A DNA stretch of 8,622 nt from the NCBI GenBank assembly GCA_025937115.1, contig JAICSB010000121.1, positions 1-8,622 on the forward strand, written 5' to 3'. The notes below the pieces were generated by a model that saw only the letters and a list, made by a program, of their open reading frames with translations, had not been told where the DNA came from and did no database searches. This document shows, piece after piece, positions 1 through 6,773 of this stretch; within the stretch, counting starts at the first letter, position 1; the number at the start of each line of letters is the position of its first letter. The stretch is from Pseudonocardiaceae bacterium. Its GTDB lineage: Bacteria > Actinomycetota > Actinomycetes > Mycobacteriales > Pseudonocardiaceae. A program made the translations under genes and the position numbers.

Positions 1-445
1 ACCACGCGTCACCCACCCGGGAGGCCGCGGTACCCGCCGACACCCGCAACATCAAACCCACCTCGGCCACCGCCGAGTCATGCGCCTGCGAGTCATATGC
101 ACCCAGCGCCCGGGTGCGGGCCTGCGCGCTAGCCATGAACGAGGTCATCTCCCGGGTCTGCCGGGCTTGGGCCCAGGCGATGACGCGCTCCCATCCCCCG
201 ACCCGTTCCAGGGCCTCGAACTCGCAATGCGCAGGGTCAGTCTCGGCAGGTTGGGCCAGTAGATCGGCCAACATGCCGTCAGGAACGTACTCAGACCAGC
301 GCACCGGCTCAACGGCGCCCGGTGGGTCCTCGACCAGGCAGTCGATGACCTCCTCGAGCGGCGCGATGTCTGGTGGCGGAGGCCACTCCAGAGTGCTAGT
401 GTCGAACGTATGTTCGATGCTACTCGTTCCCGAGTGGGCACGCAA
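1..445 (-). CDS. DUF222/HNH endonuclease family protein, N-terminal part (runs off left edge)
   Basis: Read on the minus strand, a frame stays open from the TTG at 443-445 to the window edge, about 148 codons. It begins with a short leader and then D-T-S-T-L-E-W-P-P-P-P. This is followed by a helical domain containing WERVIAWAQARQ, REMTSFMA and EVGLMLRVSAGTAASRVGD. That pattern is the DUF222 domain that precedes a C-terminal HNH nuclease in the actinobacterial 13E12-type proteins; the HNH part would be outside the window. The family is multicopy and probably acts on DNA, but its role is not firmly known. The start is uncertain: no ATG or GTG lies near the expected N-terminus, and TTG 445 is the only standard start after the upstream in-frame stop. 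Codon 414-412 is ACG where a Met-Phe-Asp start would be natural. A perfect SOS box (402-417) overlaps this start region, so LexA control is likely. Sure of the family, unsure of the start and of whether the gene is intact. Confidence 0.85.
   Translation of the reverse strand, partial: MRAHSGTSSIEHTFDTSTLEWPPPPDIAPLEEVIDCLVEDPPGAVEPVRWSEYVPDGMLADLLAQPAETDPAHCEFEALERVGGWERVIAWAQARQTREMTSFMASAQARTRALGAYDSQAHDSAVAEVGLMLRVSAGTAASRVGDAW
402..417. promoter_or_regulatory. LexA (SOS) box
   Basis: The 16 bases read TCGAAC-GTAT-GTTCGA, two perfect 6-base inverted arms around a 4-base centre. This is an exact match to the actinobacterial LexA operator TCGAAC-N4-GTTCGA. It lies at the 5' end of the DUF222/HNH frame. 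In Mycobacterium tuberculosis several 13E12-repeat genes of the same family are known LexA targets, so site and gene support each other. Binding by LexA is inferred. Confidence 0.8.
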
Positions 446-978
446 GAAGGACGTCAGTCAAGCGCTTTTGGAGGCCGCGGTGGGATGAGCACTTCACGAC
501 CCCTGCACGACGTGTTCGTCGAGCTGCGTGGGGATGGCAGGCGAACCTCGGCTGGCGGCTGCCCAGCAGTGTGAGCACCTTGTCCAGAGTGGAGAACTTT
601 GACAGAATGTTTGGCAAGAACCTGGCAGGATAGGAATCACAGCTCGTCGAACTCGCTTGTCGGCTGGCAGGAACCATGCATACGATTTTCGGCGTGATTG
701 AGCATCTGCGCTTGCAGTAAGGCTTGTCGAGCGGCCGCGCATTCACCTGTATGTTTCAAATATCGACTCTTCGAAGTACCTTTTGTTCAAAGTATGTTCA
801 CTCGCGAGCGTTAGAGTTAGGGGTACTGACATGGACGTTCGGTGGGAGGTGTGCCATCGCCAGCCGAGAAGTGGCGGCTTCGGCCGGGACGATCTGGAGC
901 GTCGCTGTAGAGCATCCGGATCGCACCTCGGACGCCGCAGGAACGTCGACTGCCGTTCAAGACAATAGGGCGGTTATC
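446..978. other. Low-GC stretch without a supported gene
   Basis: About 530 bases in which I support no gene. Open frames exist on both strands (for example minus 746-420 and 742-494, and plus from 783), but none shows a recognisable motif, consistent third-position GC or a good start context. GC content is low for this genome: 50% in 601-660 and 45% in 781-840. A short plus frame from ATG 485 to TGA 574 has a GGAGG 10 bases upstream but encodes only 29 unremarkable residues. The stretch may hold regulatory DNA for the flanking genes or worn-out remnants of an insertion. Confidence 0.5.
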
Positions 979-1134
979 ATGCAACACGGTTGGAGAAATT
1001 GGTTGGGTATTTTCGCAGCTGCGACGGCCCTGGCTGGTGGACTAGCCTCGATCTTTCATCGCGACAACGCAACAGCGCTTCCGCAGCAGCGCTCGGATCG
1101 CTGCAGTGATGCGTGCCCCTGCGGGACCATCTGA
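979..1134 (+). CDS. Possible small secreted peptide (51 aa)
   Basis: An ATG at 979 opens a 51-residue frame. The product begins MQHGWRNWLGIF and continues with a hydrophobic alanine/leucine/glycine run (residues about 9-23, FAAATALAGGLASIF). It then has a polar stretch and ends in a cysteine-containing tail, RCSDACPCGTI, with three cysteines in seven residues. This looks like a Sec signal sequence followed by a very short cysteine-bearing mature part. A weak purine-rich element (AGGGCGG, about 6 bases upstream of the ATG) could serve as ribosome binding site. I do not recognise the protein. It may be a real peptide, or the leader of a longer secreted protein whose remainder was lost. The 1135-1398 stretch after it holds no frame I can support. 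Confidence 0.3.
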   Translation: MQHGWRNWLGIFAAATALAGGLASIFHRDNATALPQQRSDRCSDACPCGTI

Positions 1135-1398
1135 AGCGCATAGAAAACGTTGAGTTCAAGCTCCCGAGAATCGACAACCCAGCCGATCCGCTCGCGGGCA
1201 TCCGAGGAGATCAACCTGGCAAGGATCACGATGGCTTGCCACGGCCGGAGTTAGGTGCCGCCGGTCGCCGGCCTGGTCTGGACGGTCCAGCCCTGCCCGG
1301 GACCACGGGTTTTGCCCACGAGATCCCCGGTTGGCCGCAGTTGAGCACTTTGCTCCGGTATCGGTAACGGGGCAAGCGCAAGGGCCGATTACCACGTT

Positions 1399-2010
1399 GT
1401 GACACCGCTGCAGCGGCCATCAGCCAAAAGGCGCGGTCCGCCGGTGACCGGGTGCGTGCTCTTCCTCGGCCTGGTCTTCGGCTCGCAGTTGGTGTCCCCG
1501 TTTGGAGCCGTCACGCCAAGCACGCCGATTAATGACACCGCAGCTTCGCTGACGCTGGCTTTCCCAACAACGTCGCCTGCTGATCAAGAGGCCGCCTTTG
1601 CAGTGCTCACCGCGAACATTGCTCACTACCGGAGCATCTTCGAGCAAAGCCAGGCCATCATCGGCCTTGCCCAGCACGCCAACGGCGAGGAGGCTGTGGT
1701 AGCGATGGCGGACCCAAATTCCGCCACTGCACGGTTCCAGCACTACCGCAAAAACTCGGACCCAGAGTTTGACATGAGTTTCCTTGATGCATTTAGGCAG
1801 GCGGACAGGCACTTTACGGCGAATGATGAACCGCAGGCAATCCGTGACTGGGTGGACGACATGAGCTTTATGCACGACGACTTGAGCCGATGGGTGCACG
1901 TCGCCGTCGACTACCACAGTTCGCAGGCCGATGTGGACGCTGCAGCCGAGACGGTGCGCCAGGACCTGGCGAAGGCGCAAGCGGACGCACGCGCTGTTCA
2001 GCAGGGTTGA
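1399..2010 (+). CDS. Exported or membrane-anchored protein of unknown function (203 aa)
   Basis: A GTG-started frame of 203 residues. The N-terminus is basic (residues 1-15 include QRPSAKRR), followed by one hydrophobic segment at about residues 18-38 (CVLFLGLVFGSQLV), consistent with a signal peptide or single membrane anchor. The rest is soluble and looks largely helical: AFAVLTANIAHYRSIFEQSQ, then DMSFLDAFRQADRHF, DWVDDMSFMHDDLSRWVHVA, and a final alanine-rich helix DVDAAAETVRQDLAKAQADA. The start is not certain; a second GTG 15 codons downstream would leave a shorter leader and is preceded by AAAAGG. I recognise no family. Codon use is less GC-rich than in the genes to the right, suggesting transfer or low expression. 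It stands alone, convergent with the DUF2157 gene across 82 bases. Confidence 0.7.
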   Translation: MTPLQRPSAKRRGPPVTGCVLFLGLVFGSQLVSPFGAVTPSTPINDTAASLTLAFPTTSPADQEAAFAVLTANIAHYRSIFEQSQAIIGLAQHANGEEAVVAMADPNSATARFQHYRKNSDPEFDMSFLDAFRQADRHFTANDEPQAIRDWVDDMSFMHDDLSRWVHVAVDYHSSQADVDAAAETVRQDLAKAQADARAVQQG

Positions 2011-2092
2011 AAACCCTCGTCTTCATGATTTCCGGCCTCGGCGAGGTTCTCAGGTGAGCCACCGCCAAGCAACCGCACACTGAGCAACGCGT

Positions 2093-3046
2093 TCAGCGGG
2101 CTGGCGCGGCGCGCGAAGTCCGGCGCAGCACAACCAGGGTGACGGCCAGCAGAGCAACCCCGCACAGCAGCATCGCCAGCGGCACACCCAGCGAGTCGGC
2201 GAAGAAGTGCCCGATTGTCCAGGGCAGGTAACCGAACCCGCCGACGAGACCGACGATGGTCAGCGGCGTCCGAACGGTTGCCACTCCCACCGCCACGAGC
2301 ACAGCCGATGCGGCCAAGCCGAGCAGCGGGGCGGCATCGGACCAGTCGTCCGCAGTGATTGCTGCCCCAACTAGCACCGCGACACCGCCACCCACCAGGG
2401 CCAGGACAGGTGGAGGCAGCACTGCCAGCCAGCCCGCAGCTACCCATGCGGCTCCTGCGGCGGCGACCGCCAGCCCGACCGCAGCTGGGCCACCAGCGAT
2501 ATCCGCGGCGCCACCGGCGGCGGCGAGCACACCTGCCAGGCAGGCGAGGTGCTGCGCCGGCCGATCCCGCAGCCGCCACAGCAGCCCCGCCTGCACGGCC
2601 GCCGCCGCCCCTGCCGACAGCCACACCACGGACTCCCCGGCGTGTGCAACGTCCCATGCGAACTGACTGGCGAGCGCTGCCACGGCAGCCGAGGAAGCGA
2701 ACCACAGCGCACCGCGCAGCCTGATCAGTGCGAGTTCCGATCCGTCAGCAATCCGGGCCCCGACAAGCCAGGTGATGGCAGCGACGAGGGCGAACAGCCC
2801 GAGCCGGCCGGCAGTGGGCACTTCGCGCCAGTACTGGATGCCGAGCGTCACCGCCCCCGACAGCGCCAGCAACCCGCCCAGATAGCCCAGCGCCTCGGTC
2901 ACCGGCAGCCGGCAACCACCTGGTTCCCGGACCTCCTCGGCGGCGAGCACCGCCTGCGCCTGGTCGGCGCTGAGGATCCGAGCTTCGACGGCACGCTGCA
3001 GCGCCCCGGCAAGGTCGTCGGGACGGCCGTTGCGCTGCGAAGTCAT
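2093..3046 (-). CDS. DUF2157-type multi-spanning membrane protein (317 aa)
   Basis: A 317-residue protein with a short cytoplasmic N-terminal region (DDLAGALQRAVEARILSADQ, then a charged AEEVREPGG turn at about residues 36-44). The remainder, from about residue 50, is almost continuous hydrophobic helices, roughly nine or ten, starting with ALGYLGGLLALSGAVTLGI. The helix-rich N-terminus with an 'ilsadqaqavl'-like segment followed by many transmembrane helices matches the predicted membrane protein family DUF2157; substrate and role are unknown. The ATG at 3046 is well supported by GAGGAG (3054-3059 on the plus strand as CTCCTC), six bases upstream. It lies 57 bases downstream of the TauE/SafE gene on the same strand, so the two are probably co-transcribed. 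The tail ends in basic residues (RRTSRAAPAR). Confidence 0.8.
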   Translation of the reverse strand: MTSQRNGRPDDLAGALQRAVEARILSADQAQAVLAAEEVREPGGCRLPVTEALGYLGGLLALSGAVTLGIQYWREVPTAGRLGLFALVAAITWLVGARIADGSELALIRLRGALWFASSAAVAALASQFAWDVAHAGESVVWLSAGAAAAVQAGLLWRLRDRPAQHLACLAGVLAAAGGAADIAGGPAAVGLAVAAAGAAWVAAGWLAVLPPPVLALVGGGVAVLVGAAITADDWSDAAPLLGLAASAVLVAVGVATVRTPLTIVGLVGGFGYLPWTIGHFFADSLGVPLAMLLCGVALLAVTLVVLRRTSRAAPAR

Positions 3047-3103
3047 ACCGAGCTCCTCGCCGTCGGCGACCTAGGTGATCCCAGTATCCGCCGTCGAAGA
3101 CCC

Positions 3104-3817
3104 TCATCCACGGGACAGCAACACCCGGCCGATGAGCAGGACGCCGCTGGCGGCACTCACGACTAGCACCGCGCGCCGCGTCCAGCCGTTGTCGAGCAGT
3201 CGGCGCGCCGGACCGGAGAGCGCGAACCCGACCAGCAGGAAAGGCGTGAGCAGGAGGGTACGCGCTAACGACTCGCTGGTGATCTGACCCACAGCAGCCA
3301 GCGCGATGATCGAGGTCACCGACCCCAGGACGAAGTAGCCGCCGAGAGTGGCGCGGACCCGTGGGCCAGCCGCGTCTTGGTACAGCAGCGCGATGGGGGG
3401 TCCGCCGATCGACGCTGCGGTACCCCCAGCCCCGCTGGCCAGGCCGGCCAGCATGAGCGAGGCGGGTCGAGGACGTGGGCGCCAGGCCAATAACGAGAGC
3501 ACCACGCAAGCGAGCACGCTGAGCCCGACCAGGAGGCTGAAAACTCGTTGCGACAGCGCCACCACGGCGAGCACGCCGAGTCCCGTGCCGGGCAGCCGGC
3601 CCAGCATCGCCCAGCCGATCCCGGGCCAGTCGGCGTGGCGTCCGTCCCGGATCACCGCGAGCACGGCGTGCCCGGACGTCAGTAAGATCAACGGGACCGG
3701 CACGAGCAAGGGGTCGACCAACACCAGCAATGGTGCCGCCACCAGGGCCATCCCGTACCCCACCGCGCCCTGCACCAGCGCACTCACCGCGATCACCAGG
3801 CCGGCTGCGATGATCAT
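3104..3817 (-). CDS. TauE/SafE-family sulfite/organosulfonate exporter-like permease
   Basis: A 237-residue integral membrane protein of the TauE/SafE (DUF81) family. Members move sulfite, sulfoacetate or related anions across the cytoplasmic membrane, but the substrate here cannot be read from sequence. The first helix carries LVQGAVGYGMALVAAPLL (residues 15-32). The second half repeats the pattern with SGAGGTAASIGGPPIALLY (128-146), the characteristic glycine/proline-rich signature of the family. About seven hydrophobic segments can be seen, with a charged loop RDGRHAD at 57-63 and WRPRPRP at 112-118. Length is normal for the family. The ATG at 3817 is the only good start, because an upstream in-frame stop lies just before it; no strong ribosome binding site is visible. 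It probably heads an operon with the DUF2157 gene and diverges from the aldo/keto reductase. Confidence 0.88.
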   Translation of the reverse strand: MIIAAGLVIAVSALVQGAVGYGMALVAAPLLVLVDPLLVPVPLILLTSGHAVLAVIRDGRHADWPGIGWAMLGRLPGTGLGVLAVVALSQRVFSLLVGLSVLACVVLSLLAWRPRPRPASLMLAGLASGAGGTAASIGGPPIALLYQDAAGPRVRATLGGYFVLGSVTSIIALAAVGQITSESLARTLLLTPFLLVGFALSGPARRLLDNGWTRRAVLVVSAASGVLLIGRVLLSRG

Positions 3818-3853
3818 GAGATCACTCGTTCGATAGGCTGTCTAGTCGCAGCG

Positions 3854-3865
3854 CGTCGCGCGACG
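3854..3865. promoter_or_regulatory. Palindrome in the divergent promoter region (possible operator)
   Basis: CGTCGCGCGACG is a perfect 12-bp palindrome inside the 96-base gap between the exporter start (3817) and the reductase start (3914). Its position between two divergent genes suits an operator for a dimeric repressor, but no regulator gene is adjacent. GC-rich palindromes of this length do occur by chance in such DNA. Confidence 0.3.
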
Positions 3866-3913
3866 TCCTCAGATAGTGGCACCGATTCGCGCGGACCATG
3901 TGTTGCGCCCAGT

Positions 3914-4744
3914 ATGAGTGGTGTGCTCACTATGACTTTGAACAACAACGTACAGATCCCTCAGCTCGGCTTCGGCGTGTTCCAGGTGCCGCCGCAGGAC
4001 GCTGAGCGTGTGGTGTCCACCGCACTGGAGACGGGGTACCGCAGCATCGACACTGCGGCGGCTTATCAGAACGAAGAGGGTGTCGGGAGGGCGATCGCGT
4101 CCAGCGGGCTACCCCGCGACGAGATCTTCGTGGCAACGAAGCTGTGGAACGCCAATCACGGCTATGACCAGGCGTTGCGTGCTTTCGACGCCAGCACGCA
4201 ACGCCTGGGCTTGGATACCGTGGACCTCTACCTCATCCACTGGCCGGTGCCCACCGCCGACCGGTACGTCGAAACCTGGAAGGCGCTGGAGAAGCTGGCC
4301 GCGGACGGCCGGGTGCGCGCGATCGGAGTGTCCAACTTCACCGTCGAGCACCTGCGACGGCTGTTCGCCGAAACCGGCACGGTGCCCGCCGTCAACCAGA
4401 TTGAGCTGCACCCGCACTTCCAGCAGACCGAGCTGCGCGCGGAGCACGCAGCGCACGGGATCGCCACCGAGGCGTGGAGCCCGTTGGGCCAAGGTGCGGC
4501 GCTGTCCGACGCCACCATCACCGGGCTCGCCAAGCGGCACGATGTGACTCCGGCGCAGGTGGTGCTGCGCTGGCACCTGCAGCTCGGCAATATCGTGATC
4601 CCCAAGTCGGTGACCCCTGCGCGGATCCGCGAGAACTTCGACGTCTTCACCTTCGACCTCTCCACCGGAGACCTCTCCGCCATCGCCGACCTAGACACGG
4701 ATCGCCGCATCGGCCCTGACCCCGCCACCTTCGACATGCGCTAA
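3914..4744 (+). CDS. Aldo/keto reductase (2,5-diketo-D-gluconate reductase-like, 276 aa)
   Basis: A complete NADPH-dependent aldo/keto reductase with a TIM-barrel fold, acting in the cytoplasm on carbonyl compounds. The catalytic tetrad is present: D46 and Y51 in GYRSIDTAAAYQNE, K76 in VATKLW, and H109 in LYLIHWP. Further family blocks are IGVSNF, AVNQIELHPHFQQ, AWSPLGQG and, for the cofactor phosphate, IVIPKSVTPARIREN near the C-terminus. Together they place it with the bacterial 2,5-diketo-D-gluconate reductase group; the true substrate is unknown. Length is normal. Two starts compete: ATG 3914 and ATG 3932 (Met7), which sit in similar sequence contexts; neither has a clear ribosome binding site, so translation may be leaderless. 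The longer form is listed. It is divergent from the exporter and convergent with the aminotransferase. Confidence 0.93.
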   Translation: MSGVLTMTLNNNVQIPQLGFGVFQVPPQDAERVVSTALETGYRSIDTAAAYQNEEGVGRAIASSGLPRDEIFVATKLWNANHGYDQALRAFDASTQRLGLDTVDLYLIHWPVPTADRYVETWKALEKLAADGRVRAIGVSNFTVEHLRRLFAETGTVPAVNQIELHPHFQQTELRAEHAAHGIATEAWSPLGQGAALSDATITGLAKRHDVTPAQVVLRWHLQLGNIVIPKSVTPARIRENFDVFTFDLSTGDLSAIADLDTDRRIGPDPATFDMR

Positions 4745-4748
4745 CGCG

Positions 4749-4794
4749 CTCGTGAGTGGTTAGCAGCGCCATAACACTGTTTCCCACTCACGAG
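4749..4794. terminator. Inverted repeat between convergent genes, probable bidirectional terminator
   Basis: CTCGTGAGTGG (4749-4759) and CCACTCACGAG (4784-4794) are perfect 11-bp inverted arms around a 24-base loop. The left arm begins four bases after the reductase stop. The right arm contains the stop codon of the aminotransferase (4788-4790, minus strand). No long T-run follows, as is common in actinobacterial terminators. Position and symmetry argue for termination from both sides. The loop carries GTTA...TAAC (4759-4762, 4772-4775), which could pair alternatively. Confidence 0.65.
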
Positions 4795-5873
4795 GTAATG
4801 GCGGCGAGGAGGGTGGTGAGGGGGCGGGTTTGGGCGTTGTGGCCCATCAGGCCGATCCGCCAACCCGTCCCCGCTAGTGGACCTAGGCCGCCACCGACCT
4901 CGATGCCGAAGTCCTCCCGCAATGCCTTGCGCGCTGCGGCGTCGACCACGCCGTCCGGCAGCCGGGCTGCGGTGAGCTGCGGCAACCGGTGGCCTTGCTC
5001 GGCGAACACTTCGAAACCGAGCTCAGGCAGCGCCGCCTGGAGGCGCTCCCCCACCTGGGCGTGGCGCTCCCACACCGCTGGCAGTCCCTCGGCCAGCAAC
5101 CGGCCCAGACCCGCGTGCACCGAAGAGATCAGCGTGGAACTCGCGGTGTGGTGGTAGCGAGGCGGATCGCCCTGGTAGTAGGCATCCAGCAGGCTCAGGT
5201 CCAGGTAGAACGAGCAGACCGGCCGTTCCCGGTCCCGGATCCGTTGCACGGCCCGCTCGGACAGGGTCACCGGCGCGATTCCCGACGGTGCACCCAGGCA
5301 CTTCTGGGTCGCCGAGTAGCAGGCGTCGACGCCCCAGGCGTCGACTTCGACCGGAATCCCGCCCAGCGAGGTGACGGTGTCCACCAGCAGCAGCGTGTCG
5401 GTGTTCTGCAGTTCGCGTAGCGGGGCGATCTGATTGCGCACCCCGGTGGAGGTCTCGGCGTGCACCACCGCGACGAGCCGGGCCTGCGGTGCCTGACGCT
5501 GGGCGTCGAGCAGCTGTTCGGGATCCAGCGGCCGTCCCCAGGGGGCATGGACAGCACGCACCTGCGCACCCAGCCGGCGAGCCACCTCACACAGCCGCTC
5601 GCCGAAGTAACCGTTGACCCCGACAATGGCCAGGTCATCGGGTTCCAGCAGGCTAGCCAGGCACGCTTCCATCCCCGCCGACCCGGTGCCGCTCACCGGC
5701 AGGGTAAGGCGGTTGCGGGTGCCGAAGACGGTCCGCAGTCGTTGCGCGGTGTCGGCCACCAGGGTGAGGAACTCGGGATCCAGATGGCCGAGCACTGGCC
5801 GACTCAGCGCCTCCATGGCCTCCGGGTAGGGATTCGACGGTCCGGGTCCGAGGAGCAGCCGATCAGAGTGCAC
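4788..5873 (-). CDS. Class V PLP aminotransferase, alanine/serine-glyoxylate type (361 aa)
   Basis: A PLP-dependent aminotransferase of class V, most like alanine-glyoxylate and serine-glyoxylate transaminases, which move an amino group to glyoxylate. From GTG 5873: LLLGPGPSNPYPEAM (6-20), SGTGSAGME (61-69, phosphate-binding turn), HAETSTG (138-144), VDTVTS (164-169) with D165 facing the pyridine nitrogen, SATQK with the Schiff-base lysine K191, YHHT (240-243), and GGGLGPLAG followed by WRIGLMG with R339 for the substrate carboxylate. The order and the C-terminal block match the human AGXT pattern. The frame stays open far upstream of 5873 but overlaps the divergent hydrolase gene. GTG 5873 gives the conserved family N-terminus and is preferred over the later ATG at the end of that motif. 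A GAGGG lies almost against the start, so initiation may be leaderless. The stop lies in the terminator hairpin. Confidence 0.9.
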   Translation of the reverse strand: MHSDRLLLGPGPSNPYPEAMEALSRPVLGHLDPEFLTLVADTAQRLRTVFGTRNRLTLPVSGTGSAGMEACLASLLEPDDLAIVGVNGYFGERLCEVARRLGAQVRAVHAPWGRPLDPEQLLDAQRQAPQARLVAVVHAETSTGVRNQIAPLRELQNTDTLLLVDTVTSLGGIPVEVDAWGVDACYSATQKCLGAPSGIAPVTLSERAVQRIRDRERPVCSFYLDLSLLDAYYQGDPPRYHHTASSTLISSVHAGLGRLLAEGLPAVWERHAQVGERLQAALPELGFEVFAEQGHRLPQLTAARLPDGVVDAAARKALREDFGIEVGGGLGPLAGTGWRIGLMGHNAQTRPLTTLLAAITS

Positions 5874-5911
5874 ACCCTCGATCTTGCCACGGCTGTCGTA
5901 GTGTCGCCCCG

Positions 5912-6730
5912 ATGGACAGCTTGCGCAGCGTGCAGCAGTGGCCGGTCGATACGGTGGCCGCCGCCGTGGTGGACGCCTCCGGTGCGATGGTGGGCAGCCA
6001 CGGCCCGCAGGACCACCCATTTCAACTCGCTTCGGTGACCAAGCTGCTGTCCAGCTATGCGGTGCTGCTGGCCGTGCAGGAGGGCGCGCTGGACTGGCAG
6101 CAGCCGGCCGGGCCGCCCGGCTCCACCGTGCGCCACCTCATTTCGCACGCCTCCGGACTGGAATACGACACTCCGCAGGTTTCGGCAGCGCCGGGAACCA
6201 AGCGGATCTACTCCAACACCGGGTTCGTGGCGCTGGCCGACGCGGTGGTGTCGTCGTGTGACATTAGCTTCGCTGATTACCTGGCCGAAGGGGTGTTCCA
6301 ACCGCTGGGAATGACCGCGACACAGCTACCGGGTTCCGCCGCCGCCGGTGCCGTGTCCACCTGCGCGGACCTGGCCCGGTTCGCCGCGGAGCTGCAGGCG
6401 CCGAGGCTGCTGGCGCCGGAGATTCTGGCCGAGGCGACCCAGGTGAGCTACCCGGGACTGGACGGGATCGTGCCCGGCTTCGGGTTGCAGCGTCCCAACG
6501 ACTGGGGGTTGGGCTTCGAGCTGCGGTCGCGCAAGAACCCACACTGGACGGGTAGCCGGAACTCGCCAGAGACCTTCGGGCACTTCGGGCGGTCCGGGAC
6601 ATTCCTGTGGGTGGATCCGGTAGCCGGCGCGGCCTGCATCGCGCTCACCGACCGCGACTTCGGCCCCTGGTCCCGCGACACCTGGCCCCCCTTCTCCGAC
6701 GCCGTGCTCGCCCAGTTCGCCGGCCGCTAG
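5912..6730 (+). CDS. Serine hydrolase of the beta-lactamase/penicillin-binding (class C-like) family, 272 aa
   Basis: A complete beta-lactamase-fold serine hydrolase. The nucleophile motif is SVTK (S41, K44), the second motif YSN (100-102, in KRIYSNTG), and the third motif HFGRSG (224-229), the H-x-G variant seen in class C-like esterases and peptidases. TVRHLISHASGLEY (72-85) is the typical strand and turn before the active-site loop, and VFQPLGMTAT (128-137) is a family block. There is no signal peptide or membrane segment, so it is probably cytoplasmic, which argues against a role in antibiotic degradation outside the cell; an esterase or D-amino-acid peptidase is as likely. The ATG at 5912 has no clear ribosome binding site. 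It is divergent from the aminotransferase across only 38 bases and convergent with the broken VOC gene across 43 bases. Confidence 0.88.
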   Translation: MDSLRSVQQWPVDTVAAAVVDASGAMVGSHGPQDHPFQLASVTKLLSSYAVLLAVQEGALDWQQPAGPPGSTVRHLISHASGLEYDTPQVSAAPGTKRIYSNTGFVALADAVVSSCDISFADYLAEGVFQPLGMTATQLPGSAAAGAVSTCADLARFAAELQAPRLLAPEILAEATQVSYPGLDGIVPGFGLQRPNDWGLGFELRSRKNPHWTGSRNSPETFGHFGRSGTFLWVDPVAGAACIALTDRDFGPWSRDTWPPFSDAVLAQFAGR

Positions 6731-6773
6731 ACAGAACCCTGAAGTTCGGGAACGGTGGAGCGGTGCGTCGGGA

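Noticed and set aside
114..488. Plus-strand open frame of 124 codons opposite the DUF222 gene
   Set aside because: It is the antisense shadow of a clearly recognisable DUF222 domain on the minus strand and has no motif of its own.
420..746. Minus-strand open frame of 108 codons
   Set aside because: Low GC at third positions, no start context, no domain; overlaps the SOS-controlled gene start.
1056..1250. Minus-strand open stretch of 64 codons (VILARLISSDARERIGWVV...)
   Set aside because: Composition looks protein-like, but it is short, has no good start codon and no identifiable family. It could be a gene remnant; not supported enough to list.
1113..1367. Plus-strand frame of 84 codons between the two exported-protein ORFs
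   Set aside because: Proline/glycine-rich low-complexity product, no ribosome binding site, mixed codon use.
1444..1455. Lipobox-like V-T-G-C in the 203-aa protein
   Set aside because: The hydrophobic segment follows the cysteine instead of preceding it, so it cannot be a lipoprotein signal.
2359..3166. Long plus-strand frames opposite the DUF2157 gene
   Set aside because: Arginine/proline-rich shadows caused by high GC; the minus strand has a coherent membrane protein with a good ribosome binding site.
5874..6020. N-terminal extension of the aminotransferase to 410 residues
   Set aside because: The added residues are an arginine/proline-rich shadow of the divergent hydrolase; family N-termini begin near the LLLGPGPSN block.
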